Positions 1 to 5,813 of a DNA stretch of 13,263 nucleotides are shown here, one piece after another. Positions within the stretch are counted from its first letter, which is position 1; every line of letters starts with the position of its first letter. Source of the DNA: an uncultured Akkermansia sp. (GTDB lineage: Bacteria > Verrucomicrobiota > Verrucomicrobiia > Verrucomicrobiales > Akkermansiaceae); NCBI GenBank assembly GCA_904501975.1, contig CAJGCZ010000046.1, forward strand, positions 1-13,263, written 5' to 3'. The notes beneath the pieces are model-generated. The model saw only the letters and a list, made by a program, of their open reading frames with translations, made no database searches and had not been told where the DNA came from. Made by a program: the position numbers and the translations under genes.

Positions 1-50
1 ATGGTATTGCAAGGAAAACATGAGTAAATATTGAAGCCTCGCATTATGCC

Positions 51-149
51 ACCCCTAACGGGGTTCCAATATATATTTTCCTCTTTCCCGGGGTTACGCT
101 GCTGCGCAGCTCCACCGCCGGGCTACCATATTCCGCCCCTCGCCGGGGC
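51..149. repeat. Tandem hairpin cluster in intergenic DNA
   Basis: Three small palindromes follow one another. ACCCC (51-55) pairs with GGGGT (60-64). CCCGG (87-91) pairs with CCGGG (118-122) and encloses a nested GCTG/CAGC hairpin (101-110). GCCCC (135-139) pairs with GGGGC (145-149). None is followed by a T-run, so they do not look like ordinary terminators. The region has no convincing gene. The cluster runs directly into the 99-bp repeat at 145-243 and may be part of the same intergenic element, though these hairpins are not present beside the other repeat copy. Confidence 0.6.
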
Positions 150-243
150 TCATAAATTCCGTTCGCTGCGCTCACATTAATGCGCCCCACAAATTGTTCT
201 TTGTGGGGCCATCAACTAAAAACTTAAACGGAGCGTTTTATTA
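145..243 (+). repeat. 99-bp dispersed repeat, left copy
   Basis: This stretch matches the reverse complement of 13022-13120 over 99 bases without a gap; I count 86 identities and 13 mismatches. It contains a perfect 10-bp stem, GCCCCACAAA (184-193) with TTTGTGGGGC (200-209), around a six-base loop. It ends 13 bases from the stop codon of the leftward symporter gene, so its hairpin lies in that gene's 3' region, but no T-run follows on that strand. The function is unknown; an intergenic REP- or MITE-like family is the simplest reading. Confidence 0.85.
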
Positions 244-256
244 TCTACCCCGTATA

Positions 257-1228
257 CTAACGGCGGAGGCGGTCAATGGCATTATAAACCCCGGCCAGGA
301 GGGTGCCGGTGATGCTGTGCCATACGCAGCAGATGGCTGCAGCCACAGCTGCCTCGGGCATGGCGGGGAAGTGCCGTGCGGCCAGCACAGTGGCCAAACC
401 GGCATTTTGCATACCTACTTCAATGGAGAGAGTGCGGCGTTTGGGGCGATTCATGCGGGTGGCACGTCCGGCCAAGTAGCCTAGGATGTAACCCACGGTA
501 TTGTGTAAGAAAATGGTAAGAAAAATAAGAGCCCCGCTGGTGAAGAAGCTGGCACCCTTGGCAGCAGTAACACCGCCCACAATACAGGCAAGACCAAGCA
601 CCGAAAGGCCGGGCATGATGCGGCAAACCTCGGCATACTCCGCACGCTTGCCAAAGCAGCCGTTGCAAAGAGCCCCGATACCCACAGGCAGGATAGTGAC
701 AAAAAGAATACTGCGGAACATGCCTAGGGCATCCACCTCGATACTTTCCCCGGCCAGCCAAAGCACCAGCAGCGGGGTAACAAAGGGTGCCAGAAGGGTA
801 GAAACGGTGGTCATTCCCACGGAATAGGCCACATCTCCCTTGCAAAGGAAGCTCATGATGTTGCTGGACACACCACCGGGGCAGCAGCCCACCAGAATCA
901 ACCCGGCGGCAATACCACGAGGCAGGTCAAAGCATGCAACCAGCGCCCAAGCTAACAGTGGCATGATACTGTACTGCGAGCAAGCTCCAATCAACATATC
1001 CACCGGCTGCGAGGCCAGAATGCGAAAATCAGCCGGGCGAAGAGTCATGCCCATAGTGAGCATGATAAAGCCCAACACCAGCGCTTGCACATCCCCCTGC
1101 ACCCAAGTGAACATGCCCGGTACCACAAAAGCCAATACCGCCACTCCTATCACAAAGGGAGAGGTATATTGCGCCAACCAAGCGCTGGCTCTTTGTATTT
1201 CTCGCAACACGCCCGTGTATTCTAGCAC
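257..1228 (-). CDS. BASS-family (bile acid:sodium symporter) transporter
   Basis: Predicted sodium-coupled secondary transporter of the inner membrane with many hydrophobic helices. Members move bile acids, pantoate, pyruvate or other organic anions; the substrate here cannot be told from sequence. Family signatures are clear: GCCPGGVSSNIM followed by KGDVA and an MTTVSTLLAP helix, and later SIEVGMQNAGLA, whose Glu and Gln match the sodium-site residues of characterised bacterial homologues. The frame is open back to a GTG at 1345, but that start would run through the ribH promoter and add about 40 residues. Comparison with family length, where the proline before the second helix lies near residue 31, favours GTG at 1228, which has GAGGG four bases upstream, or GTG at 1210. 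There is no ATG before the conserved core. The gene is divergent from ribH, and no strong promoter of its own was found. Family confidence is high; the start is uncertain. Confidence 0.88.
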   Translation of the reverse strand: MLEYTGVLREIQRASAWLAQYTSPFVIGVAVLAFVVPGMFTWVQGDVQALVLGFIMLTMGMTLRPADFRILASQPVDMLIGACSQYSIMPLLAWALVACFDLPRGIAAGLILVGCCPGGVSSNIMSFLCKGDVAYSVGMTTVSTLLAPFVTPLLVLWLAGESIEVDALGMFRSILFVTILPVGIGALCNGCFGKRAEYAEVCRIMPGLSVLGLACIVGGVTAAKGASFFTSGALIFLTIFLHNTVGYILGYLAGRATRMNRPKRRTLSIEVGMQNAGLATVLAARHFPAMPEAAVAAAICCVWHSITGTLLAGVYNAIDRLRR

Positions 1229-1296
1229 CCTGCCCTCAAATTTCAAGCGAAATATGTGTGCTCCTCCGCGCGCGCCGGTTAAAGCGTTGATTGTAC

Positions 1297-1325
1297 TTGA
1301 CACAATGGGGAATAATTGGTATGCT
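1297..1325 (+). promoter_or_regulatory. Sigma70-like promoter for the ribH operon
   Basis: A perfect -35 TTGACA (1297-1302) is followed by a 17-base spacer and TATGCT (1320-1325), with a TGn extended -10 motif at 1317-1319. Transcription would begin near 1332, giving a 19- or 31-base leader depending on the ribH start. It lies in the divergent region between the symporter gene and ribH and is the only clear promoter for ribH-nusB-ftsY-rlmN. Confidence 0.65.
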
Positions 1326-1362
1326 GGCGCTGCGGTCAAAGACACCGTGAATGTATCTTACC

Positions 1363-1905
1363 ATGTCAACAGAACTTCCCAGTTTAGATGAGGGGCTGCG
1401 CACTGCAGCCAACGTAACCATTGTAGCATCTAACTACAATGAGAAATACATGAACGCCCTGCTGGAAAATTGCCTTGCAGAATTGGATGAGTACCGAGAC
1501 ATCATTACCGTCAACGTGGTACGTGTTCCGGGTGCCTTTGAAGTTCCGATGATGGTAAAACGCTCCATTGTAGCCCCTACCGTCGGCAATGAACCGGATG
1601 CCGTTATTGCCTTGGGTGTCATTCTGCGCGGCAGCACGGCACATGCTGATTTGATTGGCGAGGCCATCACCACCCAACTTCTTTCCATCTCTTGTGATAC
1701 TTTGGTACCGGTGATTCATGAGGTATTGCTATTGGAAAACGAGCAGCAGGCCTTTGCTCGCTGCATTGCCTCTGCCCTCAACCGAGGCCGCGAAGCAGCC
1801 CGCGCCGCTATTTCCATGCTCACTGTTTTGGAGAGCCAGAATGCCCTCAACAGCATGGACAAACGCACCGCCGGAGTTAACCGCAACAGCTCTCTCTTCT
1901 TCTAA
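1363..1905 (+). CDS. ribH: 6,7-dimethyl-8-ribityllumazine synthase
   Basis: RibH condenses 5-amino-6-ribitylamino-uracil with dihydroxybutanone phosphate, the penultimate step of riboflavin synthesis, in the cytosol. Counted from the upstream ATG at 1351, visible motifs are SNYN near residue 27, VPGAFEVP at 59-66, and ILRGSTAH (His98, equivalent to the catalytic His). Arg137 matches the phosphate-binding Arg, within NEQQAFAR. The usual FG(V/I)xTT segment after PVI is replaced by HEVLLL, a notable active-site-wall change that may be lineage-specific. The protein is 180-184 residues against about 155 usually, with a tail of about 24 residues ending in LFF. I prefer ATG 1363 (protein begins MSTELP) but ATG 1351 is equally open; neither has an SD. 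It is the first gene of an apparent operon with nusB 23 bases downstream, a logical partner since ribH-nusB linkage is common in bacteria. Confidence 0.93.
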   Translation: MSTELPSLDEGLRTAANVTIVASNYNEKYMNALLENCLAELDEYRDIITVNVVRVPGAFEVPMMVKRSIVAPTVGNEPDAVIALGVILRGSTAHADLIGEAITTQLLSISCDTLVPVIHEVLLLENEQQAFARCIASALNRGREAARAAISMLTVLESQNALNSMDKRTAGVNRNSSLFF

Positions 1906-1928
1906 TCTCTTCCCCCCCTCTCCCGGTT

Positions 1929-2810
1929 ATGGTCAATAAAAGCAAAGTCAGACAATCCGCGCTCAATCTTATTTACGCCGTTGAAGAAAACGGCGGTTCT
2001 GTGGAGCAGCTCGATTTAAATCTTTTCTGGGAAATTGAACAGGAAAAAGATACGGATGATTTCCGCAAGACGTTAGCCAAGGCACTGTTGCACACCGCTC
2101 GCGCCTCTGCCGACTCAGCCCGCCTCTTGGAAACCCGCGCCGATGAAGCGATTGCAGCTTTCTGCGATTCTCTGCCCGCCGCCAAATTATCCGAAGACGT
2201 AGCCCGTTTGCAAAAGCGCTCTGCTGAGTTTGAATCTGCCGTAGCCGCGCTTAAATATTGCCTGAAAGACAAGCGACAGGACACAACGCACCAGCTGTGG
2301 CTCTGCTGCAAGGATGTGATTGCCTTGGCTCAAATCATTGACGCACTGGCAGAAAACCTGTTGCCGCTCTTTGCCGATTTCCCCGAGTTCCGCGCCGTCC
2401 TTCAAAAGCTTGAGGCCGCCATCACGCGCCGCCGCAAGCAAATGAGCACCTGCGCCATCATGAGCAACCCGAAAGATTTGCTCGGACAGCCGGAATACCT
2501 TAACCTGGTGCGCTGCGCCGAGGTTCTGGAGCAGCTGCAACCCGAAGCCGAAAAGCTGGCTCTGAATGTACTGAGCAAGAAGACGGAGTTGGATGCCATG
2601 CTCACGCCCCTGCTGCACAACTACTCCATCGAGCGCATGGATGTGATTGACAAGGCCATTCTTTACCTTGCTCTCTACGAGTTGAAGTTCAACAAGCTTG
2701 ATACTCCCATCGTCGTTTCGGAGGCAACGGCTCTGGCCAACGATTACTCCGGCGGCAAGAGTGCCCCCTTCATTCACGGCATTATTTCTGCCGCTGCTAA
2801 AGGCAACTGA
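1929..2810 (+). CDS. nusB: Transcription antitermination factor NusB, enlarged
   Basis: NusB binds NusE (S10) and the boxA RNA in rRNA antitermination complexes. The N-terminal helix (RQSALNLIYAVEENG, residues 8-22) and the C-terminal core from residue 235 (ERMDVIDKAILYLALYEL, then TPIVVSEATALANDY, then a GKSAPFIHGII end) match the family well. The protein is 293 residues, about twice the roughly 140 of standard NusB. The extra 150 or so residues lie between the first helix and about residue 209 and look helical, charged and alanine-rich. Residues 44-73 (starting DDFRKTLAKALL) loosely resemble the helix preceding the core (about 209-237), so a partial internal duplication is possible. No SD precedes ATG 1929; the upstream bases are pyrimidine-rich. 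ftsY starts 19 bases after its stop. Identity is confident because of the C-terminal half; the role of the insert is unknown. Confidence 0.88.
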   Translation: MVNKSKVRQSALNLIYAVEENGGSVEQLDLNLFWEIEQEKDTDDFRKTLAKALLHTARASADSARLLETRADEAIAAFCDSLPAAKLSEDVARLQKRSAEFESAVAALKYCLKDKRQDTTHQLWLCCKDVIALAQIIDALAENLLPLFADFPEFRAVLQKLEAAITRRRKQMSTCAIMSNPKDLLGQPEYLNLVRCAEVLEQLQPEAEKLALNVLSKKTELDAMLTPLLHNYSIERMDVIDKAILYLALYELKFNKLDTPIVVSEATALANDYSGGKSAPFIHGIISAAAKGN

Positions 2811-2829
2811 TTTTCACTGCTGACCCATC

Positions 2830-3678
2830 ATGGCTAATTTCTTTTCGCGACTGGTTGATAAGTTTCTGGGCGAACCGGAAATTGATTGGGATGAATTGGA
2901 GGCAGATTTAATTTCTGCAGACATCGGTGCTAAACGCGTTATCCCCCTCATTGAGGAGCTGAGAGACCGCAACGAGCAGGATGCCTGTGACATTGCAGAC
3001 TACATTAAGGAGCAGCTGCGCTCTGCATTCCCCGCAACCTTGCCCTTGCTTCCCGCCCCGCAGGACGGCAAGCCCTGCGTGCTCATGATGGTTGGCGTGA
3101 ATGGCGCCGGCAAAACAACAACCAGCGCTAAATTGGCCTATTACCTGCAAAAGAAAGGCTACAAGGTGCTCCTTGCTGCGGCGGATACCTTCCGCGCAGC
3201 GGCCGTAGAGCAGTTGGAAAGCTGGGCCAACCGCGTGGGGGTGCCGATGTATAAGGGCAATCCCAATCAGGACCCCGCCTCCGTTTGCTACGAAGCTCAT
3301 ACCAAGGCGCTTAGCGGTGGGTTTGATTATGTGATTTGCGACACCGCAGGCCGCCTGCATACCCGCCATAATCTGATGGAGGAGCTCTCCAAGATTCGCC
3401 GCTCCATCAGCAAGCAAGATGCCGCAGCCCCGCATGCCTGCTACCTAGTGGTAGATGCCACAACCGGCGGCAACGCGCTCATGCAGGCACGCGAGTTCCA
3501 CAAAGCCACGCCGTTGGATGCCGTTGTCATTACCAAAATGGACGGCTCCGGCAAGGGTGGTGTAGCCGTAGCTATTCAGGATGAATTGCATATCTCTCCC
3601 GTCATGTTAGGGGTGGGCGAGGGCAAGGACGACTTGCTGCCCTTTGAGGTGAAGCAATACGTCGACTGCATTCTTTAA
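2830..3678 (+). CDS. ftsY: Signal recognition particle receptor FtsY
   Basis: SRP receptor GTPase that docks SRP-bound ribosomes at the membrane for insertion of inner-membrane proteins. The 282-residue protein is essentially the NG domain alone: a helical N domain (about 1-70), then the G1 loop GVNGAGKTTT (89-98), the DTFRAAA motif (119-125), DTAGR (171-175), TKMDG (235-239) and the closing motif GVGEGKDDLLPF (261-272). The acidic A domain of E. coli FtsY is absent, as in many bacteria, so membrane contact would rest on the short amphipathic N-terminus MANFFSRLVDKFLG. There is no SD upstream. It lies third in the ribH cluster, 15 bases before rlmN. Its functional partner SecA, another protein-targeting ATPase, is encoded further right in the window. 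Confidence 0.96.
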   Translation: MANFFSRLVDKFLGEPEIDWDELEADLISADIGAKRVIPLIEELRDRNEQDACDIADYIKEQLRSAFPATLPLLPAPQDGKPCVLMMVGVNGAGKTTTSAKLAYYLQKKGYKVLLAAADTFRAAAVEQLESWANRVGVPMYKGNPNQDPASVCYEAHTKALSGGFDYVICDTAGRLHTRHNLMEELSKIRRSISKQDAAAPHACYLVVDATTGGNALMQAREFHKATPLDAVVITKMDGSGKGGVAVAIQDELHISPVMLGVGEGKDDLLPFEVKQYVDCIL

Positions 3679-3693
3679 TTCGTTGTTATCGCC

Positions 3694-4755
3694 ATGACTT
3701 GTCTGCTCGGTTGTACCCCTGCTGATTTAGTGGAGCTAATGGCCTCGTTGGGCCAAAAGCCCTACCGTGCCAAACAGTTGCAGGAATGGATATGGAAGCA
3801 CCGCGTCACCTCGTTTGAGGAGATGACTAATCTTCCCCCCGCCCTGCGCGAGCAGCTGGCTGCCCGCTGCACCCTGCGCCCGCTGACGGTGCAGGAGGTA
3901 AGCGAAAGCACCACCGGCGGCACCCGCAAGTTCCTTTCCCGCATGCAGGACGGCCACCTTGTGGAGTCCGTTATCATCCCCGCAGCGGTGGGACAAGGGG
4001 GCGCACATAGTGATCGCATCACGCTCTGCGTTTCCTCGCAGGTGGGCTGCGCCTTCGGCTGCAAGTTCTGCGCCAGCGGCCTGTTGGGCCTTACCCGCAA
4101 CCTAACCACGGCAGAAATTGTGGGGCAAATTGTAGCAGCAGAGGCAATCAGCGGCACGCGTGTAGATAACCTTGTGTTCATGGGCATGGGCGAGCCCCTG
4201 GCCAACATGGATAACCTTCTGCCGGCGCTCACCATCATTTTAGACGAGCATTCCCTCAACATCGGCGCTCGCCACATCACCATCTCTACTTCGGGCAACG
4301 TACCGGGACTCAAAAAACTGGCAGCCTTTGGGCGTCCGCTGCGCCTTGCCGTCTCTCTGCACGGCGCTTGCGATGAGGTGCGCAACCAAATCATGCCCGT
4401 CAACAAAAAATGGCCGCTCGGTGAGCTGGTACCTGCCCTGCAAGAGTGGACTCGCACCTCTAAGCACAAGATTACACTGGAGTATATTCTGATTCAGGAT
4501 GTGAATGCCATGCTGACCGAGGTAGATAAACTGGCTCGCATTGCCCACCTGCTCAATGCCAAGGTCAACCTTATCCCCTACAACACGGTGGAGGGGCTCC
4601 CCTGGGTGCGCCCGTCCGAAGCCGCCTGCCGCTTCTTCTGCAAACAGCTCATTGCTAAAGGCATCCCCGTCACGATGCGCTATGAGAAAGGGCACGACAT
4701 TAATGCAGCCTGCGGCCAGTTGCGCTTGCGCAAGGTGCAGCAGAATGAACACTAA
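3694..4755 (+). CDS. rlmN: Dual-specificity rRNA/tRNA methyltransferase RlmN
   Basis: Radical-SAM enzyme that methylates C2 of adenosine 2503 in 23S rRNA and of A37 in some tRNAs, tuning translational fidelity. At 353 residues it has normal family length. The [4Fe-4S]-binding cysteines are C119, C123 and C126 in VGCAFGCKFCASG. The preceding C112 (LCVSSQ) corresponds to the conserved cysteine before the cluster in E. coli, and C340 (AACGQLR) is the expected methyl-carrying/resolving cysteine, so all catalytic cysteines appear present. MGMGEPLAN and the SLHG segment are also typical. It is the last gene of the ribH cluster, starting 15 bases after ftsY with no SD, and is followed by a hairpin terminator at 4771-4790. 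Cfr, a relative, is unlikely because of housekeeping context and RlmN-like sequence throughout. Confidence 0.95.
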   Translation: MTCLLGCTPADLVELMASLGQKPYRAKQLQEWIWKHRVTSFEEMTNLPPALREQLAARCTLRPLTVQEVSESTTGGTRKFLSRMQDGHLVESVIIPAAVGQGGAHSDRITLCVSSQVGCAFGCKFCASGLLGLTRNLTTAEIVGQIVAAEAISGTRVDNLVFMGMGEPLANMDNLLPALTIILDEHSLNIGARHITISTSGNVPGLKKLAAFGRPLRLAVSLHGACDEVRNQIMPVNKKWPLGELVPALQEWTRTSKHKITLEYILIQDVNAMLTEVDKLARIAHLLNAKVNLIPYNTVEGLPWVRPSEAACRFFCKQLIAKGIPVTMRYEKGHDINAACGQLRLRKVQQNEH

Positions 4756-4770
4756 CCCCCTCTATCGGAG

Positions 4771-4790
4771 TGTTGGACTTTAGTCCAACA
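4771..4790 (+). terminator. Hairpin terminator after rlmN
   Basis: TGTTGGAC (4771-4778) and GTCCAACA (4783-4790) form a perfect 8-bp stem with a TTTA loop, followed by TTTATTAT. It lies 15 bases after the rlmN stop codon and would end the ribH-nusB-ftsY-rlmN transcript. The T-run is interrupted, so strength is uncertain. Confidence 0.7.
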
Positions 4791-4817
4791 TTTATTATAA
4801 ACCATACCATCAAAAAC

Positions 4818-4853
4818 ACAATCGGCGCTTTCCATACGGAAAGCGCCGATTGT
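4818..4853. terminator. Strong bidirectional hairpin terminator between rlmN and rplT
   Basis: CAATCGGCGCTTTCC (4819-4833) and its complement (4838-4852) form a perfect 15-bp stem with an ATAC loop; A4818 and T4853 add a sixteenth pair. On the minus strand it is followed by GTTTTTG and lies about 30 bases beyond the rplT stop, so it should end rpmI-rplT transcripts. In the plus direction it backs up the rlmN terminator. Confidence 0.85.
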
Positions 4854-4882
4854 TGTTAAATAATTCTGATAGAATCAGCTTC

Positions 4883-5266
4883 TTATGCCTTGAGAGCAGC
4901 ACCCTCCTTGGCGTCAATAGCCTTCTTGGCAAGTTCGAAAACAGCCTTGAAGCCCTCCGGGTTGGCGATAGCGAGCTCGGAGAGGGACTTGCGGTCCAGA
5001 GTGACACCAGCGGCCTTAAGACCCTCCATGAAGCGGGAGTAGGTCAGACCGAGGGGACGCACAGCGGCAGAGATACGAGCAGTCCAGAGACGGCGGAATT
5101 GGCCCTTTCTCTTCTTGCGGTCGCGGTACTCATACTGCCATGCTTTGTAAACAGCATCCTTAGCGTAACGATAGAGCTTGCTGCGGAAACCGCGGAAGCC
5201 CTTGGCGCGGAGCAGGATGCGCTTGCGGCGGGCGCGAGAAGCCGGCCCATTAGTAGCACGTGCCAT
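4883..5266 (-). CDS. rplT: Large ribosomal subunit protein L20
   Basis: L20 binds 23S rRNA and is needed for early 50S assembly; in several bacteria it also represses its own operon. The 127-residue basic protein begins MARATNGPASRARRKRIL and shows the usual RAKGFRG, RKKRKGQFRRLW and RISAAVRPLGLTYS segments. The C-terminal SLSELAIANPEGF part is also typical, with a short extra alanine/lysine-rich tail. The ATG at 5266 has no SD at normal distance, but a full SD-like AAGGAGGTGAGG occurs about 40 bases upstream (5304-5315). It follows rpmI after an unusually long 154-base structured spacer, and infC, often the first gene of this operon, is not next to it. Confidence 0.97.
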   Translation of the reverse strand: MARATNGPASRARRKRILLRAKGFRGFRSKLYRYAKDAVYKAWQYEYRDRKKRKGQFRRLWTARISAAVRPLGLTYSRFMEGLKAAGVTLDRKSLSELAIANPEGFKAVFELAKKAIDAKEGAALKA

Positions 5267-5420
5267 AGTATTTTGTCTTATCTATTGTGAGCGGACTGTT
5301 CTTCCTCACCTCCTTGCAGTCTCGTCCGTTCTATCCTCTGCGAAAATTACGCAGGGAAGGCTGCATGAAGGCCGCCCGAATAGCGGGCGGGACTTGGCTT
5401 TGCGGCCATGTTCCTCGGTT
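5267..5420 (-). promoter_or_regulatory. Structured rpmI-rplT spacer, possible L20 control region
   Basis: In the leftward transcript this 154-base spacer can form CCGCCCG/CGGGCGG (5372-5378 with 5384-5390, 7 bp) and CTGCG/CGCAG (5338-5342 with 5350-5354). It can also form a weak 5-bp stem, either CGGAC/GTCCG (5324-5328 with 5292-5296) or GACTG/CAGTC (5317-5321 with 5294-5298), that holds an AAGGAGGTGAGG sequence in its loop. GGCCGC at 5402-5407 could compete for the first stem by pairing with 5370-5375. rpmI and rplT are usually only tens of bases apart, so space and structure here suggest post-transcriptional control, perhaps by L20. That role is inference; a second promoter or partial terminator is an alternative. 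Confidence 0.4.
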
Positions 5421-5630
5421 TTAAGCGAAGGGCATGTTCTGCTTTACGGCCCAAACCTGGGTCTCGTCAACCAGAGCGGGTCTGCCGAGAGCGCGCTTGC
5501 GCTTGGAGGACTTCTTCTGGAGAATGTGACGCTTACCCTGCTTGCGACGCAGAACCTTGCCCGAGCCGGTCACCTTGAAACGCTTGGCAACAGCCTTACG
5601 TGTCTTGTTGATACCACCTTTACGAGTCAT
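5421..5630 (-). CDS. rpmI: Large ribosomal subunit protein L35
   Basis: L35 is a small basic protein of the 50S subunit. Starting at ATG 5630 it has 69 residues, normal for the family, beginning MTRKGGINKTRKAVAKRFKV and continuing TGSGKVLRRKQGKRHIL with the KSSKRKRALG segment. The frame is open to 5690, but the extra 20 residues (MKNSSVFSCQ...) do not fit the family and are rejected. No SD lies before the ATG. It is the first gene of the rpmI-rplT pair and divergent from mrp. A possible promoter at 5640-5667 would give a transcript that starts only a few bases before the ATG. Confidence 0.95.
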   Translation of the reverse strand: MTRKGGINKTRKAVAKRFKVTGSGKVLRRKQGKRHILQKKSSKRKRALGRPALVDETQVWAVKQNMPFA

Positions 5631-5639
5631 GGTGAAGAG

Positions 5640-5667
5640 ATGATACACTTTTTTTTCTGTTTGGCAA
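5640..5667 (-). promoter_or_regulatory. Possible rpmI promoter, nearly leaderless
   Basis: On the minus strand TTGCCA (5667-5662), a 16-base A-rich spacer and TATCAT (5645-5640) resemble a sigma70 promoter. Only nine bases separate the -10 element from the rpmI ATG, so the leader would be two or three bases. The match is reasonable, but AT-rich intergenic DNA gives chance hits. Confidence 0.35.
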
Positions 5668-5751
5668 GAAAAAACACTCGAATTTTTCATTAATTTAACA
5701 TTATTTGCACTTTCAGCAGGAGATAGGCAGCAAAATTCGTACTGACGCCCT

Positions 5752-5786
5752 TTGAACTTGAATTCTGAGCAGAACTATGCTTAAAT
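5752..5786 (+). promoter_or_regulatory. Possible mrp promoter
   Basis: Two overlapping sigma70-like pairs are possible: TTGAAT (5758-5763), 17 bases, TTAAAT (5781-5786) with an extended TGc before it; or TTGAAC (5752-5757), 18 bases, TATGCT (5776-5781). Either gives a short leader before ATG 5814. Between them and the gene, CCTAA (5788-5792) can pair with TTAGG (5798-5802), close to a weak AGGA ribosome site at 5800-5803. Confidence 0.45.
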
Positions 5787-5813
5787 ACCTAAGAAATTTA
5801 GGAATTAACTTTT

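Noticed and set aside
194..484. 96-codon plus-strand frame at the left edge
   Set aside because: It starts at TTG inside the repeat hairpin and continues antisense to the symporter gene with no family resemblance.
1229..1345. Symporter start at GTG 1345
   Set aside because: It would overlap the near-consensus ribH promoter and make the protein about 40 residues longer than family members.
840..1391. 183-codon plus-strand frame over the symporter 5' half
   Set aside because: Antisense shadow; it runs through the ribH promoter and overlaps the start of ribH.
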